Positions 9,022 to 21,000 of a stretch of 64,000 nt of DNA are shown here, in pieces. Source of the DNA: Parvivirga hydrogeniphila (GTDB lineage: Bacteria; Actinomycetota; Coriobacteriia; Anaerosomatales; Anaerosomataceae); NCBI RefSeq assembly GCF_023371205.1, contig NZ_JAMCCO010000001.1, forward strand, positions 368,662 through 432,661, written 5' to 3'. A program made the translations under genes and the position numbers. Each line of letters opens with the position of its first letter. Position 1 is the stretch's first letter. The notes under the pieces were generated by a model. It was not told the origin of the DNA. It searched no databases and saw only the letters and a program-made list of their open reading frames with translations.

Positions 9022-9960
9022 TCAGGCCGCGTGCCGGCGAGCGGCAAGGCCCTTCACGGCGCCGTACAGCAGTGCGCCGGTGATGATCACGCCGACGATG
9101 CCTGCCAGCACGCCTGCGAGCGTCTGGTTCGACACACCGGGCATCACGTAGTCCGGCATCGGGCTTCTCAACAGCACGTGCTCGGCGAACTCCTTGCCGA
9201 TGCCCTGCTCGAAGTAGACGTACTCCAGGCCGTCCGGGCTCGATGACGCCAGGAACGAGAGCCCCGCCGCCCCGAGCGCAACGACGCCGAGCGTCACCGC
9301 CACGGGTCGCACGGCCGTTGTCGATGCCGGGGCGTCCTCGCCCAGCAGCTCAGGCCGGGTGCGCGCGAGGTAGGTGACGAGACCCGCGGTGATCAGCCCT
9401 TCGCCGATGCCGATGAGCGCGTGCCAGAACCCCATGGCGCCCATGACTGCTCCGAGAGGCGCGCGTCCCGAGATCCACAGCTCCAGCGCAGCTGCGAGCG
9501 CAGCCAAGAAGCACCCAGCCCACGCTGCGACGAAGGCAGCGGCGCTGCGCCGGGACACGGAAGGGTTGCGGCCTGCGATTGCGCGATAGACGGACCATCC
9601 CACGAACACGCCCACGATGCCCATGTTCACCACGTTCGCGCCGAAGGCGGTGATGCCGCCATCAGCGAAGAAGAGCGCTTGGACGCCGAGGACTCCTGCC
9701 ATCACGAGGAGGGCCTGCCAAGGCCCGAGCAGGATCGCCGCGGCCGCGCCGCCCGCGAAGTGCCCAGAGGTGCCCCCTGCGACGGGGAAGTTCAGCATCT
9801 GCAACGCGAAGATCAGCGCGGCGAGGACCGCCATGAGCACGATCTTCGAGTCCGTCAGGGTCTTGCGCGCCTGCCGCGCCGCGTATCCGAGCGCGCCGGC
9901 GGAGCCGGCCCATGCCGTCACCCAGGTCTTGGTGTCGAGCATGCCGTCAGGGATGTGCAC
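9022..9960 (-). CDS. nikMN: ECF metal-binding subunit with fused PDGLE domain (NikMN)
   Basis: 312 residues. The N-terminal CbiM/NikM domain (about 1-210) has six or more membrane segments and binds Ni2+ or Co2+. The C-terminal part (about 225-305) is a PDGLE/NikN-like domain with two membrane segments. I place the start at GTG 9960, not the in-frame GTG at 9969, because AAGGAG (9969-9974) overlaps the upstream codon and sits eight bases from 9960. The resulting N-terminus MHIPDG supplies the Met1-His2 metal site known for this family. Confidence 0.93.
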   Translation of the reverse strand: MHIPDGMLDTKTWVTAWAGSAGALGYAARQARKTLTDSKIVLMAVLAALIFALQMLNFPVAGGTSGHFAGGAAAAILLGPWQALLVMAGVLGVQALFFADGGITAFGANVVNMGIVGVFVGWSVYRAIAGRNPSVSRRSAAAFVAAWAGCFLAALAAALELWISGRAPLGAVMGAMGFWHALIGIGEGLITAGLVTYLARTRPELLGEDAPASTTAVRPVAVTLGVVALGAAGLSFLASSSPDGLEYVYFEQGIGKEFAEHVLLRSPMPDYVMPGVSNQTLAGVLAGIVGVIITGALLYGAVKGLAARRHAA

Positions 9961-10053
9961 GATGACCACTCCTTCACAGTCAGACAGTCGTCGTGCGACC
10001 CTTCGTGGCTCGCAGCGCCTCCTTCGTGGAGGCGGTTGGAGCGAAGCGCCGGT

Positions 10054-10299
10054 CTACAGGCGCTCCACGGTGACGTCGCCGTCCACGACGCCGAGCTTGT
10101 CGACCGCGTCCTCGAGCTTCTGCCGGGCCTCTCCGAGCGCCACCGACACCTGCGCGAGCTCGGTGCTCGTCGCATGACGGTGCCCCTGGTCTGCCAGGTT
10201 GTGCAGCTGCTCGAGCCACTTCTGAGCCAAGGCGAGGGAGTCGTCGACCATCGCGACGGCCATCTTCACCTGGCCGGTATTGATGCCACCTTCACACAT
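10054..10299 (-). CDS. Small uncharacterised protein beginning MCE
   Basis: 81 residues; not recognised. It is soluble, mainly helical, and amphipathic, with one Cys (position 2) and a short His-containing stretch (GHRHATS) near residue 43. The ATG at 10299 is chosen because the in-frame GTG at 10306-10308 lies inside the strong AAGGAGGTGG ribosome-binding sequence. It sits between cooT and nikMN and starts with the same three residues as CooT, whose Cys2 binds nickel; a metal-related role is inference. The 84-base gap to nikMN holds only a small GCCTCC/GGAGGC hairpin. Confidence 0.65.
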   Translation of the reverse strand: MCEGGINTGQVKMAVAMVDDSLALAQKWLEQLHNLADQGHRHATSTELAQVSVALGEARQKLEDAVDKLGVVDGDVTVERL

Positions 10300-10332
10300 G
10301 GGTTCCACCTCCTTCCTTCGGGCCTCGCGGTC

Positions 10333-10527
10333 TTACTCGGTCGCCGTCAGGATGACGGTGTGGTCGAGCAAGCGGACCTCTTTGAACGCCGCCGGCACCA
10401 CGCGGTGCCCGCCGTACAGGTCGTAAAGCTTCAGCCCATCGCCTTCCGGCACGATCGTCGTGACATCTTCGATCGCCTCGATCTCCTCGCCGGCCGGGCC
10501 TTGGATGACCACGCGCGCTTCACACAT
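10333..10527 (-). CDS. cooT: CooT-family nickel-binding protein
   Basis: 64 residues, starting MCEARVVI. CooT proteins are small nickel chaperones first known from carbon monoxide dehydrogenase maturation; the dimer binds Ni(II) through Cys2. The sequence shows the family pattern: MCE start, acidic EAIEDV segment, PEGDGLKLYDLYG, and a C-terminal beta strand (LLDHTVIL). It overlaps the DUF3842 gene by eight bases and is followed by the 81-residue MCE protein and the Nik importer, so it probably buffers imported nickel. No CODH genes are in the window. Confidence 0.88.
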   Translation of the reverse strand: MCEARVVIQGPAGEEIEAIEDVTTIVPEGDGLKLYDLYGGHRVVPAAFKEVRLLDHTVILTATE

Positions 10528-10948
10528 CGTCGACCTCCTTCCCGAGCATGGACGAGACGGCCTTGATCGCCTCGTCGAGCAAGTGCGGAAGCGGGGCCTT
10601 CGTGACCCCAACCAGGTCGATCCTGGGATTCGTCAGGGGCAACATCACTTTGCGAGCAGCCGAGGACGCCAGCGCTTGCGCCATTCCAGGCGTCACCTCG
10701 CCCATCATCGAGTCGGGCACCATGAGTGAGAGCGGGCCGATCACGACGTCTGCTTCGCGCACCGTGACCCGCATGGCGTTCTCGCCGGTGGCGCCCCGGT
10801 TCGCGCCGGCCTTGAGCATCATGGTCGTCGCGGTCGAGTTCGTGCCGACGGCGAGGATCTCGACTCGCTCGCCGAACGCGTGCCGCAGGCGTGACACGAC
10901 CTCCTGGCCGATGCGCCCGCCCATGCCGTCGACGACGAGGATCCGCAC
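10520..10948 (-). CDS. DUF3842 family protein
   Basis: 142 residues. The sequence fits DUF3842, a small Rossmann-like family of unknown function found in anaerobes: MRILVVDGMGGRIG at the N-terminus, AVGTNSTATTMMLKAGAN, GATGENA, and DVVIGPLSL. The glycine-rich start suggests nucleotide binding (inference). It overlaps cooT, so the two are probably translated together. It lies 14 bases downstream of trxA. Confidence 0.85.
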   Translation of the reverse strand: MRILVVDGMGGRIGQEVVSRLRHAFGERVEILAVGTNSTATTMMLKAGANRGATGENAMRVTVREADVVIGPLSLMVPDSMMGEVTPGMAQALASSAARKVMLPLTNPRIDLVGVTKAPLPHLLDEAIKAVSSMLGKEVDDV

Positions 10949-10962
10949 GGCGACCCCGACGC

Positions 10963-11289
10963 CTAGAGCCAGGCCGACAGCTCGTCGACGAGCCGCTTCT
11001 TCGGCATCGCTCCGACGAGCTTCTTCACGACCTCGCCGTTCTTGAAGACGAGCAGCGTGGGAATCGAGAGGATGTCAAAGCGCTGTGCGGTCTTCGGGTT
11101 GTCGTCGACGTTGAGCTTCGCGACCTGGATCTTGTCGGCCGCCTCGGCCGCGAGCTCCTCGAGCACGGGCTCCATCATGCGACACGGGCCGCACCACGGC
11201 GCCCAGAAGTCGAGGACCACCGGCTTCGCGCTGGATAGCACGTCGGTCTCGAACGATTCGTCGGTCACGTGCTTGATCAGGTCGCTCAT
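10963..11289 (-). CDS. trxA: Thioredoxin
   Basis: 108 residues with the canonical active site WCGPC near residue 31-35, the buried Asp in VLDFWAPW, and the cis-proline loop SIPTLLVF. It is a cytoplasmic dithiol donor reduced by the adjacent thioredoxin reductase. Start ATG 11289 follows GAGAGGAGAGG. It is 16 bases downstream of trxB in the same minus-strand set. Thioredoxin may be the electron donor for the peroxiredoxin at 45555-46046. Confidence 0.96.
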   Translation of the reverse strand: MSDLIKHVTDESFETDVLSSAKPVVLDFWAPWCGPCRMMEPVLEELAAEAADKIQVAKLNVDDNPKTAQRFDILSIPTLLVFKNGEVVKKLVGAMPKKRLVDELSAWL

Positions 11290-11305
11290 CGCGCCTCTCC
11301 TCTCC

Positions 11306-12256
11306 CTACGAGACCCGGCACAGCCGCTCGTCGATCCACTTCACCGCTTCGAACGCCGCGGACGCGCCCTTCGCGGCCGCCGTGATCACCTGCTTGAGCT
11401 CGGAGTCGGTGACGTCGCCTGCTGCGTACAGGCCAGGATACGATGTGAGCCCGTTGTGGTCTACCTTCACGTAGCCATGTTCATCCAAGTCGCACAGGTC
11501 TTTGACGAGCGCGCTTTGCGGTTCGACGCCGACGAACTCGAACACGCCGTCGACGGGCAGCACCTCTTCAGGCTCACCCTTCGTGGAAGCGAGCCTGATG
11601 GCGGCTACCTTGCCATCCTCGCCGATTATCTCGGTCACGACCCTGCTCCAGCGCATCTCGATCTTCTCGTTAGCGAAGCACTGCTCCTGGATGCACTTCG
11701 TCGCGCGCAGCTCGTCGCGACGGTGCACGAGGTACACCTTCGAGGCGAACTTCGTGAGGAACATCGCCTCTTCGACCGCCGCATCCCCGCCGCCGATCAC
11801 CGCGACGACCTTGTCGCGGAAGAACGCGCCGTCGCAGGTGGCGCACCACGAGACGCCGCGGCCGGTGTACTCGGCCTCGCCGGGCACGTCGAGCCGCTTC
11901 GGGACGGCGCCCGTGGCGAGGATGACCGCGTGCGCGAGCACCTTGTCGCCCTCGGCAGTGGTCAGCACGAAATCGAGGTCGCTCGGTTCGATGCGCTCGA
12001 TCGGCGTGAAGGTACGGAACTCAGCTCCGAAGCGCTCGGCTTGCCGATGCATGAGCTCGCCGATCTCGGGCCCTGTGATCCCCTCAGGGAATCCGGGGTA
12101 GTTCTCGACCCGTTCAGTGGTGACGATCTGCCCGCCTGGCAGGCCGCTTTCGAACACGACGGTGCGGGTGCGGGCGCGCGCCGCGTACAGCGCGGCGGTC
12201 AGTCCCGCAGGACCGCCGCCGATGATCGCGATGTCTACGGTCTCCATCTCGCTCAC
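11306..12256 (-). CDS. trxB: Thioredoxin-disulfide reductase
   Basis: 316 residues, normal for the low-molecular-weight enzyme. FAD-binding GGGPAGL near residue 13, redox-active CATC near residue 138, a second nucleotide-binding [10 protein letters not shown], and the C-terminal FAD motif YAAGDVTDS. It transfers electrons from NADPH (or NADH) to thioredoxin. The ATG overlaps the stop of the PIN-TPR gene by four bases (ATGA). An internal ATG four codons later is an alternative start. Confidence 0.96.
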   Translation of the reverse strand: MSEMETVDIAIIGGGPAGLTAALYAARARTRTVVFESGLPGGQIVTTERVENYPGFPEGITGPEIGELMHRQAERFGAEFRTFTPIERIEPSDLDFVLTTAEGDKVLAHAVILATGAVPKRLDVPGEAEYTGRGVSWCATCDGAFFRDKVVAVIGGGDAAVEEAMFLTKFASKVYLVHRRDELRATKCIQEQCFANEKIEMRWSRVVTEIIGEDGKVAAIRLASTKGEPEEVLPVDGVFEFVGVEPQSALVKDLCDLDEHGYVKVDHNGLTSYPGLYAAGDVTDSELKQVITAAAKGASAAFEAVKWIDERLCRVS

Positions 12257-13395
12257 GACGTGGTGCCTCCGTTCGTCTGGATGCCGAGCGCCTTCAAATC
12301 GAGCGGCTGCCCGGCCGCCTCGGCCTCTTTGATGATGCTCTGAAGGTTCGCTTCCGCTTGCTGCCTGATGAGCGCTGCGTGGGCGTCTCCGCTTGAAGTC
12401 GTGAGGTCGACCACCTTCTTGAACTGCAGCGCGGCCGCCTTGTAGTCGGCCCTGCCGCGCCAGTAGAAGATACCCAGGTTGAAGTTGGCTTGGATGTGGT
12501 CGGGCTTCTTCTCCAAGACGCGTGTCGCTTCTTGGATCGCCTCGTCGGTGGATCCGGAGTAGAAGAGCATGGCCGCGAGGTCGGTGCGCGCGTCCACGTC
12601 GTCAGGCCGGAGGCGCAAGTAGCGCTGGTAGTAGTCGATGGCTTTGCGTGCGAACTGCACGTTACCGGTCTGGTCGCGCAGGTTGTAGTACGCGTTAGCG
12701 ACGGACTTCATCGCTTCTGCGTCGTTCGGCTCGGACTGCAAGCGCGTGAGCCCGTCGAGCAGCGTCCGCTGGTCTGCCGACAGCAAGTCGCGGAACTCGG
12801 TGGGCACGTCTGCTGTTCCGGGGCGGTTCGTCAGGTTCGTCGTGTAGAACGCGAGGGCCAGCACGCCGGCGAACACGCCGATCGCGACCGCGAGTATCGT
12901 GAGCGGCACACGGTACCGTTGGAACGGCCTGATGATGTACGTGCGCGCGAACCCTCCCTCGAGCTCGGGACGCCGCTCGACCTTGATGCCGAGGGTCTGC
13001 GCCTTGATGAGCATGTTGAGGTCGTTCGTGACGAGCGTGAGGTCCTCGCAGCCTTGGCTGCACACCTGCAATGCGACAGCAAGGATGCGGTCGTCAGCGT
13101 TCTTGGGGCTCAGCCCGTCCGGGATCGGCCTGTCTGGGTCGAGTCCGACGACGCGGATGCGTCCTCCGTGCGGCGTCTCCACGCCTTCCGTGAGACTGCC
13201 TCCCTCTGACATCTCGAAGAGCATCCGGCTGACCTCACGGCCTTTGTAGCGGAGGTCGGGATCGACGCGCTGCGTCTTGAGCTTGTCGATCTCGCCGAGC
13301 ACGACGTCGGGCACGATGACATCGGCATCCGGGAACGCGAGCAGCGTTTCCGGGTCGCTCAGCAGCACGTTCGTATCCAGGACGATAGTTCGCAT
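12253..13395 (-). CDS. PIN-domain nuclease fused to a membrane segment and TPR repeats
   Basis: 380 residues. Residues 1-135 are a PIN domain of the type usually found before PhoH ATPases, with the acidic residues Asp7, Glu35, Asp101/102 and Asp125 in place, so RNase activity is plausible. Residues 163-185 form one membrane segment. Residues 205-350 carry several TPR units ([33 protein letters not shown]). This order would place the nuclease in the cytoplasm and TPRs outside. It starts six bases after the upstream gene and overlaps trxB. The fusion is unusual; its role is unknown. Confidence 0.75.
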   Translation of the reverse strand: MRTIVLDTNVLLSDPETLLAFPDADVIVPDVVLGEIDKLKTQRVDPDLRYKGREVSRMLFEMSEGGSLTEGVETPHGGRIRVVGLDPDRPIPDGLSPKNADDRILAVALQVCSQGCEDLTLVTNDLNMLIKAQTLGIKVERRPELEGGFARTYIIRPFQRYRVPLTILAVAIGVFAGVLALAFYTTNLTNRPGTADVPTEFRDLLSADQRTLLDGLTRLQSEPNDAEAMKSVANAYYNLRDQTGNVQFARKAIDYYQRYLRLRPDDVDARTDLAAMLFYSGSTDEAIQEATRVLEKKPDHIQANFNLGIFYWRGRADYKAAALQFKKVVDLTTSSGDAHAALIRQQAEANLQSIIKEAEAAGQPLDLKALGIQTNGGTTS

Positions 13396-13400
13396 TCCGA

Positions 13401-15404
13401 TCACGATCCATTCGTGGGCGGGGACGCGTCCGAAGCGTCGCCAGAGGCAATGGTACCACCCGCTTCTGCGCGCATCGCTCGCCTGCGGATGTAGGCGAGC
13501 AGCGCGAGCAAGAACAGCAGCACGCCAGCGATGGTGACGATGCGGTCCAGGTACGACGCGCGCACGAGGATCTCGCTCGAAGCGAGCGTGACGTCGCCGG
13601 ACGCAAGCGAGATCCGGACGCGATCGGAGATCTCGCCTTTCATGTCCACGGCGACCGTCACGACGTTCTCTCCTGGCTGGACGGTCACGGGTTTCGGTAC
13701 GCCGCGGACCGAAGCGCGCACGGCGCTGGCATCGAGGGAAAGGCGCATCGGTTTGCCGGTGGTGTTGACGATCGATACGGGGACGTCTCCTGTGACGCCG
13801 GGAAGTGTGACGTCCTTCGCATCGATCGCGATGCCGTCGAAGAAGCGCTGCGCCGTCTCGTACGCAGAACGAGCGAACGAAAGAGCCCGCTCCCTGAACG
13901 CATAGGTGCCGTCCGCGCCTGCCCACAGAGCGCTCTCGGCGATCAGGGCGTGCCGCATTGCGTTTCGGGCGTCGTCGTCTTCGGCACCGAGCGCCTCTGA
14001 GAGTGCGACCGTCGCGAAGCGAGCCCGAGCGACCTCTGGCCAGTACGGCGGGAGCGGCGGTTCTTTCGGTGCCTCGGCATTCGGAGCAGCGTCGCGTCGG
14101 GCACCCGCGCGGGCGGCTTCGCTCGCGCCCACCGCCCACGCCCAGGGTGCGGCCTCGATCCAACCGAGCGCCCGCTCGACGTCCGCGGCGGTATGCGGAG
14201 CGCCCGGACCGAGCTCGAATAGAGCGATCACCGGCGAGGTCGGCTCCTCGGACGTCGCGCGGTCGAACAGGACGTCGTAGAAGGCGTCTGGGTCGTCCGC
14301 GCGCGCTGCTTCAGCGAGGGTTGGCGAGGGGACGAGCCCGACGAGGCCCTGGCCGATCCGATACGCACCAGGCGAGGCCGTGGCGTTGCCGGATGCGAGC
14401 GCGCCGGGAGCGAGCACGATGAAGCGGGCCCCATGGGCCTGCGCTTGTACGAGGGCTGATCGCGGCACGGGTGTGGCGAAGAACGCGGTGCCGCTTGCAG
14501 GAGAGGAGCCTGTGGCGCGCGCGAACACCGACGTCGAGAGCGCCCAGTGGTCGCCGAGGTCCTTCGCGGCCCCCGCCGCATCCAGTGCGCGGACATCGGG
14601 CTCGGCGTACGGGACGTCCAGCAGCTCGAGGCGCCGCGCCTGGACGGAGTCCCTGAGACGCCGGACAAGCGACGCAGATGCGATGGCGATGGGATCTTCT
14701 GGCGGGACTTCGCGGGTGCCTCCCGGCTCGATCACCTTGTAGCCGTCAGATGCACGCAGCCACTCCTCGACGAGCGCTGGTGGCGCCGACAGCACGATGA
14801 CCGACGATGGATGACGGCCGGCCGCGTCCAGAAGGCGTTCGGCGTCCGAACGTGGGCGCGGGTACAACGACGGGTCGGTCGCGAAGACGCCGTCCGGGTC
14901 GAGGGCAGGAGGGCCGACGAGACGCGCGACGAGGACGACCGGCACCGGTGGTCGAGCCAGGTCATCGAGCACGAGGATGCGGCTCCGAACGGTGACCGGA
15001 TCGCCCCCAGTCGCGAGCACGCGCACCTCGAGAGGGTAGCGGCCCTGCCGTACACCGAGCCCCGCGAACGGTCGGGAGAACGTGACGGTGAGGCGTCCGG
15101 CAGTGGCGTTGTGCCGCACCTCTGTCTTCTGGTAAAGAAGGCGCCCGGTGGGCGAGCTGAGCCTCAGGCGGACCTCGAAGTACTCCGCCGGCTGCGCAAG
15201 GTCTGCTGCGACGTCCACGGTGAACGTGGCATCGGGCGTATAGGCGGGCTGCGCATGGCGGACGCGCACCGTCACGTTCTGGCGCGCGGGCGCGGCCTCG
15301 GCGCGAGGTGTGGCAGGCACGCTGCCTGCGACAACAGCGGCAGCCAGCGCGACGACAAGCGCACGCGCGCCGAGCGGTCGACCATCGGTGCGAAGAACGG
15401 GCAT
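13401..15404 (-). CDS. Unrecognised secreted protein anchored by a C-terminal membrane segment
   Basis: 667 residues. There is a signal peptide (about 1-38, ending near RAEAA), a beta-rich N-terminal region that looks immunoglobulin-like (about 42-150), a large central alpha/beta region, a second beta-rich region (about 520-610), one membrane segment (about 620-640) and a basic, then polar, cytoplasmic tail. The architecture recalls large actinobacterial surface proteins of unknown function such as DUF6049, but I cannot confirm membership. GAGGT precedes the ATG. It heads the long minus-strand set and is divergent from lon. Confidence 0.7.
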   Translation of the reverse strand: MPVLRTDGRPLGARALVVALAAAVVAGSVPATPRAEAAPARQNVTVRVRHAQPAYTPDATFTVDVAADLAQPAEYFEVRLRLSSPTGRLLYQKTEVRHNATAGRLTVTFSRPFAGLGVRQGRYPLEVRVLATGGDPVTVRSRILVLDDLARPPVPVVLVARLVGPPALDPDGVFATDPSLYPRPRSDAERLLDAAGRHPSSVIVLSAPPALVEEWLRASDGYKVIEPGGTREVPPEDPIAIASASLVRRLRDSVQARRLELLDVPYAEPDVRALDAAGAAKDLGDHWALSTSVFARATGSSPASGTAFFATPVPRSALVQAQAHGARFIVLAPGALASGNATASPGAYRIGQGLVGLVPSPTLAEAARADDPDAFYDVLFDRATSEEPTSPVIALFELGPGAPHTAADVERALGWIEAAPWAWAVGASEAARAGARRDAAPNAEAPKEPPLPPYWPEVARARFATVALSEALGAEDDDARNAMRHALIAESALWAGADGTYAFRERALSFARSAYETAQRFFDGIAIDAKDVTLPGVTGDVPVSIVNTTGKPMRLSLDASAVRASVRGVPKPVTVQPGENVVTVAVDMKGEISDRVRISLASGDVTLASSEILVRASYLDRIVTIAGVLLFLLALLAYIRRRAMRAEAGGTIASGDASDASPPTNGS

Positions 15405-15434
15405 ACGAACCTCATCGGTGCAGGCGCCAGGTGT

Positions 15435-15463
15435 TTGACGCAGAAGTTCTGGGAAAGGATTAT
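15435..15463 (+). promoter_or_regulatory. Predicted lon promoter
   Basis: TTGACG (15435-15440), 17-base spacer, GATTAT (15458-15463), 37 bases upstream of the lon ATG. It looks like an ordinary housekeeping sigma promoter. I see no HAIR-type heat-shock operator in this intergenic region. Confidence 0.55.
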
Positions 15464-15500
15464 CTCACGACGCAAGAGGGCTGACGAAAGGACGGACGGC

Positions 15501-17852
<2,352 letters not shown>

Positions 17853-17880
17853 CGCCCCGCCGTTTGGCAACGATTGTGAC

Positions 17881-18033
17881 GGGGAACACAGTTCACGTAC
17901 TGCGCATGTCTTGAAAGACGCAGAGGGAAGTACCGAGGGAGACGTCTGAGCGCTCGCCGGCCACACGGTCACCATGTGGCGAGCACGAGTCAATGGTGAG
18001 ACCGGCCCTGTTATGGGGCCGGTCTTTGCTTTC
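17881..18033 (+). promoter_or_regulatory. Candidate structured leader RNA with attenuator upstream of the adhesin
   Basis: The 227 bases between lon and the adhesin hold a series of pairings: GTACT/AGTAC enclosing a GTCT-TGAA-AGAC hairpin (about 17897-17933), a hairpin at 17952-17984 (GCTCG/CGAGC outside, CCACA/TGTGG inside), a seven-base match between its loop (TCACCAT, 17969-17975) and 17993-17999 (ATGGTGA) that would form a pseudoknot, and directly after it an intrinsic terminator at 17999-18033. This is the layout of a riboswitch or attenuator. It does not match any class I can name with confidence. Confidence 0.5.
17999..18033 (+). terminator. Intrinsic terminator in the adhesin leader
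   Basis: Ten-base stem AGACCGGCCC (17999-18008) with GGGCCGGTCT (18016-18025), a seven-base loop, then TTGCTTTC. It could end the lon transcript, regulate read-through into the adhesin, or both. The adhesin start lies only about 50 bases downstream. Confidence 0.75.
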
Positions 18034-18079
18034 TGTGAACCATCTGTTGCTTTCGATCCAGCGGCACAGGAGGGAAGGG

Positions 18080-21000
18080 GTGGTTGCTGTGATGCACTGG
18101 AGAAAGGACAGCGGAGGTATCGGCCGGGTGTTCTCGGCGCTCCTGGCCGTCCTGCTGGCGGTCGCGATGGTGAGCCCCGCGATCGCCGTGTATGCCGACG
18201 TAGGGAGCGAACCGTCATCGTCAGACTCGACGCCTCCGCCTGCCGCTGCAGAGCCAGCTGCGCCGGACACGCCTGAGGCGGCGATCGCCGAGCTCGACGA
18301 GCCTGCGGTCACTGAAGTCGTCGCGCCGGTGGCGCCTGAACGAGTCGCTGCACCAAGCGAGTCGGACGCGATTACCGAACCGGTGCCACCGCCCGCTCCG
18401 AAGCAGAACGCCGCTCCGCCGGTTCCGGCGGCTGAAGCCATCGGGCCGACGGCAGATTATGCCGAAGTCGGCTCGGTCGAATTCGAGGGCTGGGACAGAG
18501 ATCCGCATCCCAAGTGGACCAACGGGCAAGTGAGCGGGTACGTCGAAGGCGAATGGATCCCCTTCCGGCTGACCATCGATAACAAGCAGGGCAGCGGCGC
18601 GGTCCAGGTCCCGCCGATGGTCTACAAGGTCGACCACAAGTCAGGCTCAGCGGTAGCTATTGACGCTACGAAGGGCTGGCGCTGGGAGGTTGAGGGGGGT
18701 GCCTCGGGCGTCTACACGCCGACCATCAAGGACGATGATTCCGATCCGGCCTATCTCCGGACGGTCCTTCCCGAGGCGAGCGGCTTCGAGATCCCCAAGG
18801 GCAAGCAGGGCTACATATACTTCGAAGGGCATCTCGCGATCAGCCATGACTGGGCTCCGCTTGTTGGAGCCTCCGGCTACCCGGGTGCGAGCGCTCAGGC
18901 ACGTCTCGTCGAGTGGAACGGCGAGAACATCGGCGATAAGACCGTGCCGTTCAAAGTGGGGCCGTCGCTGATCCCGCCGTACAAGATCTGCGGGCTCAAG
19001 TTCGAGGACAAGAACGGGAACGGCATCCAGGACGCGGGCGAAGGTCCGCTTGCGGGGTTCGTCTTCCGCCTGCGCTACCTTGGGCCAGGCTTCGAGTTCA
19101 GCCTCGATGCCATGTCTGGTGCGGACGGGACATTCTGCTTCTCGGAGCTTCCCCCCGGCGGATACGAGCTCACAGAGGAGCCGAAACCGGGCTATCACCT
19201 CACGACCACGATTCCGAACCCCATCACCGTGGGAAGCAGCTCGACGCTGCCGAACCCGCTGAAGATCGGGAACCGTCGAAACGACGTCACCAAGACCTTC
19301 TCGCTTTCCGTGGGCGAGGGCATGCCTGCCGCCGACGGCTACTTCGTGCGCTACACGGCAGGCGCGTCCACCTCCGACCTCGCGCTTTCCCCGAGCGCCG
19401 AGGGCGGCTACGCGGCCGACGTCGTCCTGCCCTGGGGCACGACCATCTCCTCCTGGCAGTTCTTCGCCTCGCTCGGCGACGAGGAGGTGCCGCTTTCCGG
19501 CTCGCTCGGCCCCGAGACCCTCACCGGTCCCATGACCAACAGCTGGGAGCACGGCCCCGGCTCGATCTCGGGCCACAAGTACATCGACGCCGACGGGGAC
19601 GGCCAAGGCGACGTCCCGGGCGCGGGCTGGCTCATCAAGCTCTTCCGCGAAGGCCTCTTCTACGATCAGGCCACCACGGGCGAGGACGGCTCGTACTCGT
19701 TCACCGGGCTGCTCCCTGGCTCCTACACCGTGGAGGAGGCCGAGCAGGACGAGTACCTGAGGATCTGGCCTGAAGGGCCGGCGCTCGGGCCGTTCCAGAT
19801 CGGATCGGGCACCGCCATCGAAGGCGCGGACTTCGTGAACCAGCAGCGCCCCGGCGCGATCGAGGTCGACAAGTCCGTCTCGCCTGAGGCCGCGCATCCG
19901 GGCGACACGCTCGCCTACACGATCGATGTGCGCAACACAGGCCAGATCGCGGTCCTGCTCACGACGGTGACCGACCCGGCCTTCTACGGCGGCGCGAACC
20001 TGCTTCCCGCCCCGGTGTCGCTCGCCCCGGGCCAGGCGCTTTCGGACCTCGGGATGCAGATCGTGCTTTCCATGGAGGCGCCTGAGGCCGATTCGCTCGA
20101 CAACACGGCGTACGCAGAGGGGCTGACCTCCTTCGGCACCGTCTCGGACTCGGACGACGCGCACGTGGACGTCCTCATGCCCGCGCTCTCGGTGACCAAG
20201 ACGGCCGAGCCTGGCCGCGTCACCGACTCGGGCGAGGTCGCCTACCGCGTCACGGTTCTCAACACCGGCAACACCACGCTCACCGTCGACGTCGTGGACT
20301 GGGTGGACGGCGCGGTGCGGCGCACGCTCGCCACCGACCTCGTCCTCGGCCCCGACGAGTCCCATGCCTTCGAGTGGACCGAGACCGTGAGCGAGCCGAC
20401 CGTGGACACGGCGGTCGCGACCGGCACCGACGCGCTTCAGCGCGAGGTCACCGCCTCTGACGACGCGAGCGTGGCGGTCGACGTCACCAAGACCTTCTCG
20501 CTTTCCGTGGGCGAGGGCATGCCTGCCGCCGACGGCTACTTCGTGCGCTACACGGCAGGCGCGTCCACCTCCGACCTCGCGCTTTCCCCGAGCGCCGAGG
20601 GCGGCTACGCGGCCGACGTCGTCCTGCCCTGGGGCACGACCATCTCCTCCTGGCAGTTCTTCGCCTCGCTCGACGGCGAGGAGGTGCCGCTTTCCGGCGT
20701 CCTCGGTCCCGAGACCCTCACCGGCCCCATGACCAACAGCTGGGAGCACGGCCCCGGCTCGATCTCGGGCCACAAGTACGAAGACCTCAATGCCAACGGC
20801 TCGTGGGAGGAGAGCGAGGACGGGCTTGCTGGTTGGACCATCAAGCTCTACCGGCGCTCGACGATGCCGCCGGTCGACGGCGTGCAGCCGCTCGTGCTTC
20901 CGTACACGTGGACTCCTGTCGCTGAGACGGTGACCGGCGAAGGCGGCTGGTACTCCTTCACCGGCCTGCTGCCGGGCACGTACCGGGTCGAGGAAGTCGG

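Noticed and set aside
17881-17980. Adhesin leader considered as a second GEMM c-di-GMP riboswitch
   Set aside because: It has a TGAA loop and a GACGCA stretch, but lacks the rest of the conserved GACGCAAAGCC and the AGCCGGG-type P1 closing strand, so I leave it as an unclassified structure.
19282-20779. Direct repeats considered as CRISPR or mobile-element ends
   Set aside because: There are only two copies, 301 bases long, in frame and inside one surface-protein gene, with no transposase or spacers.
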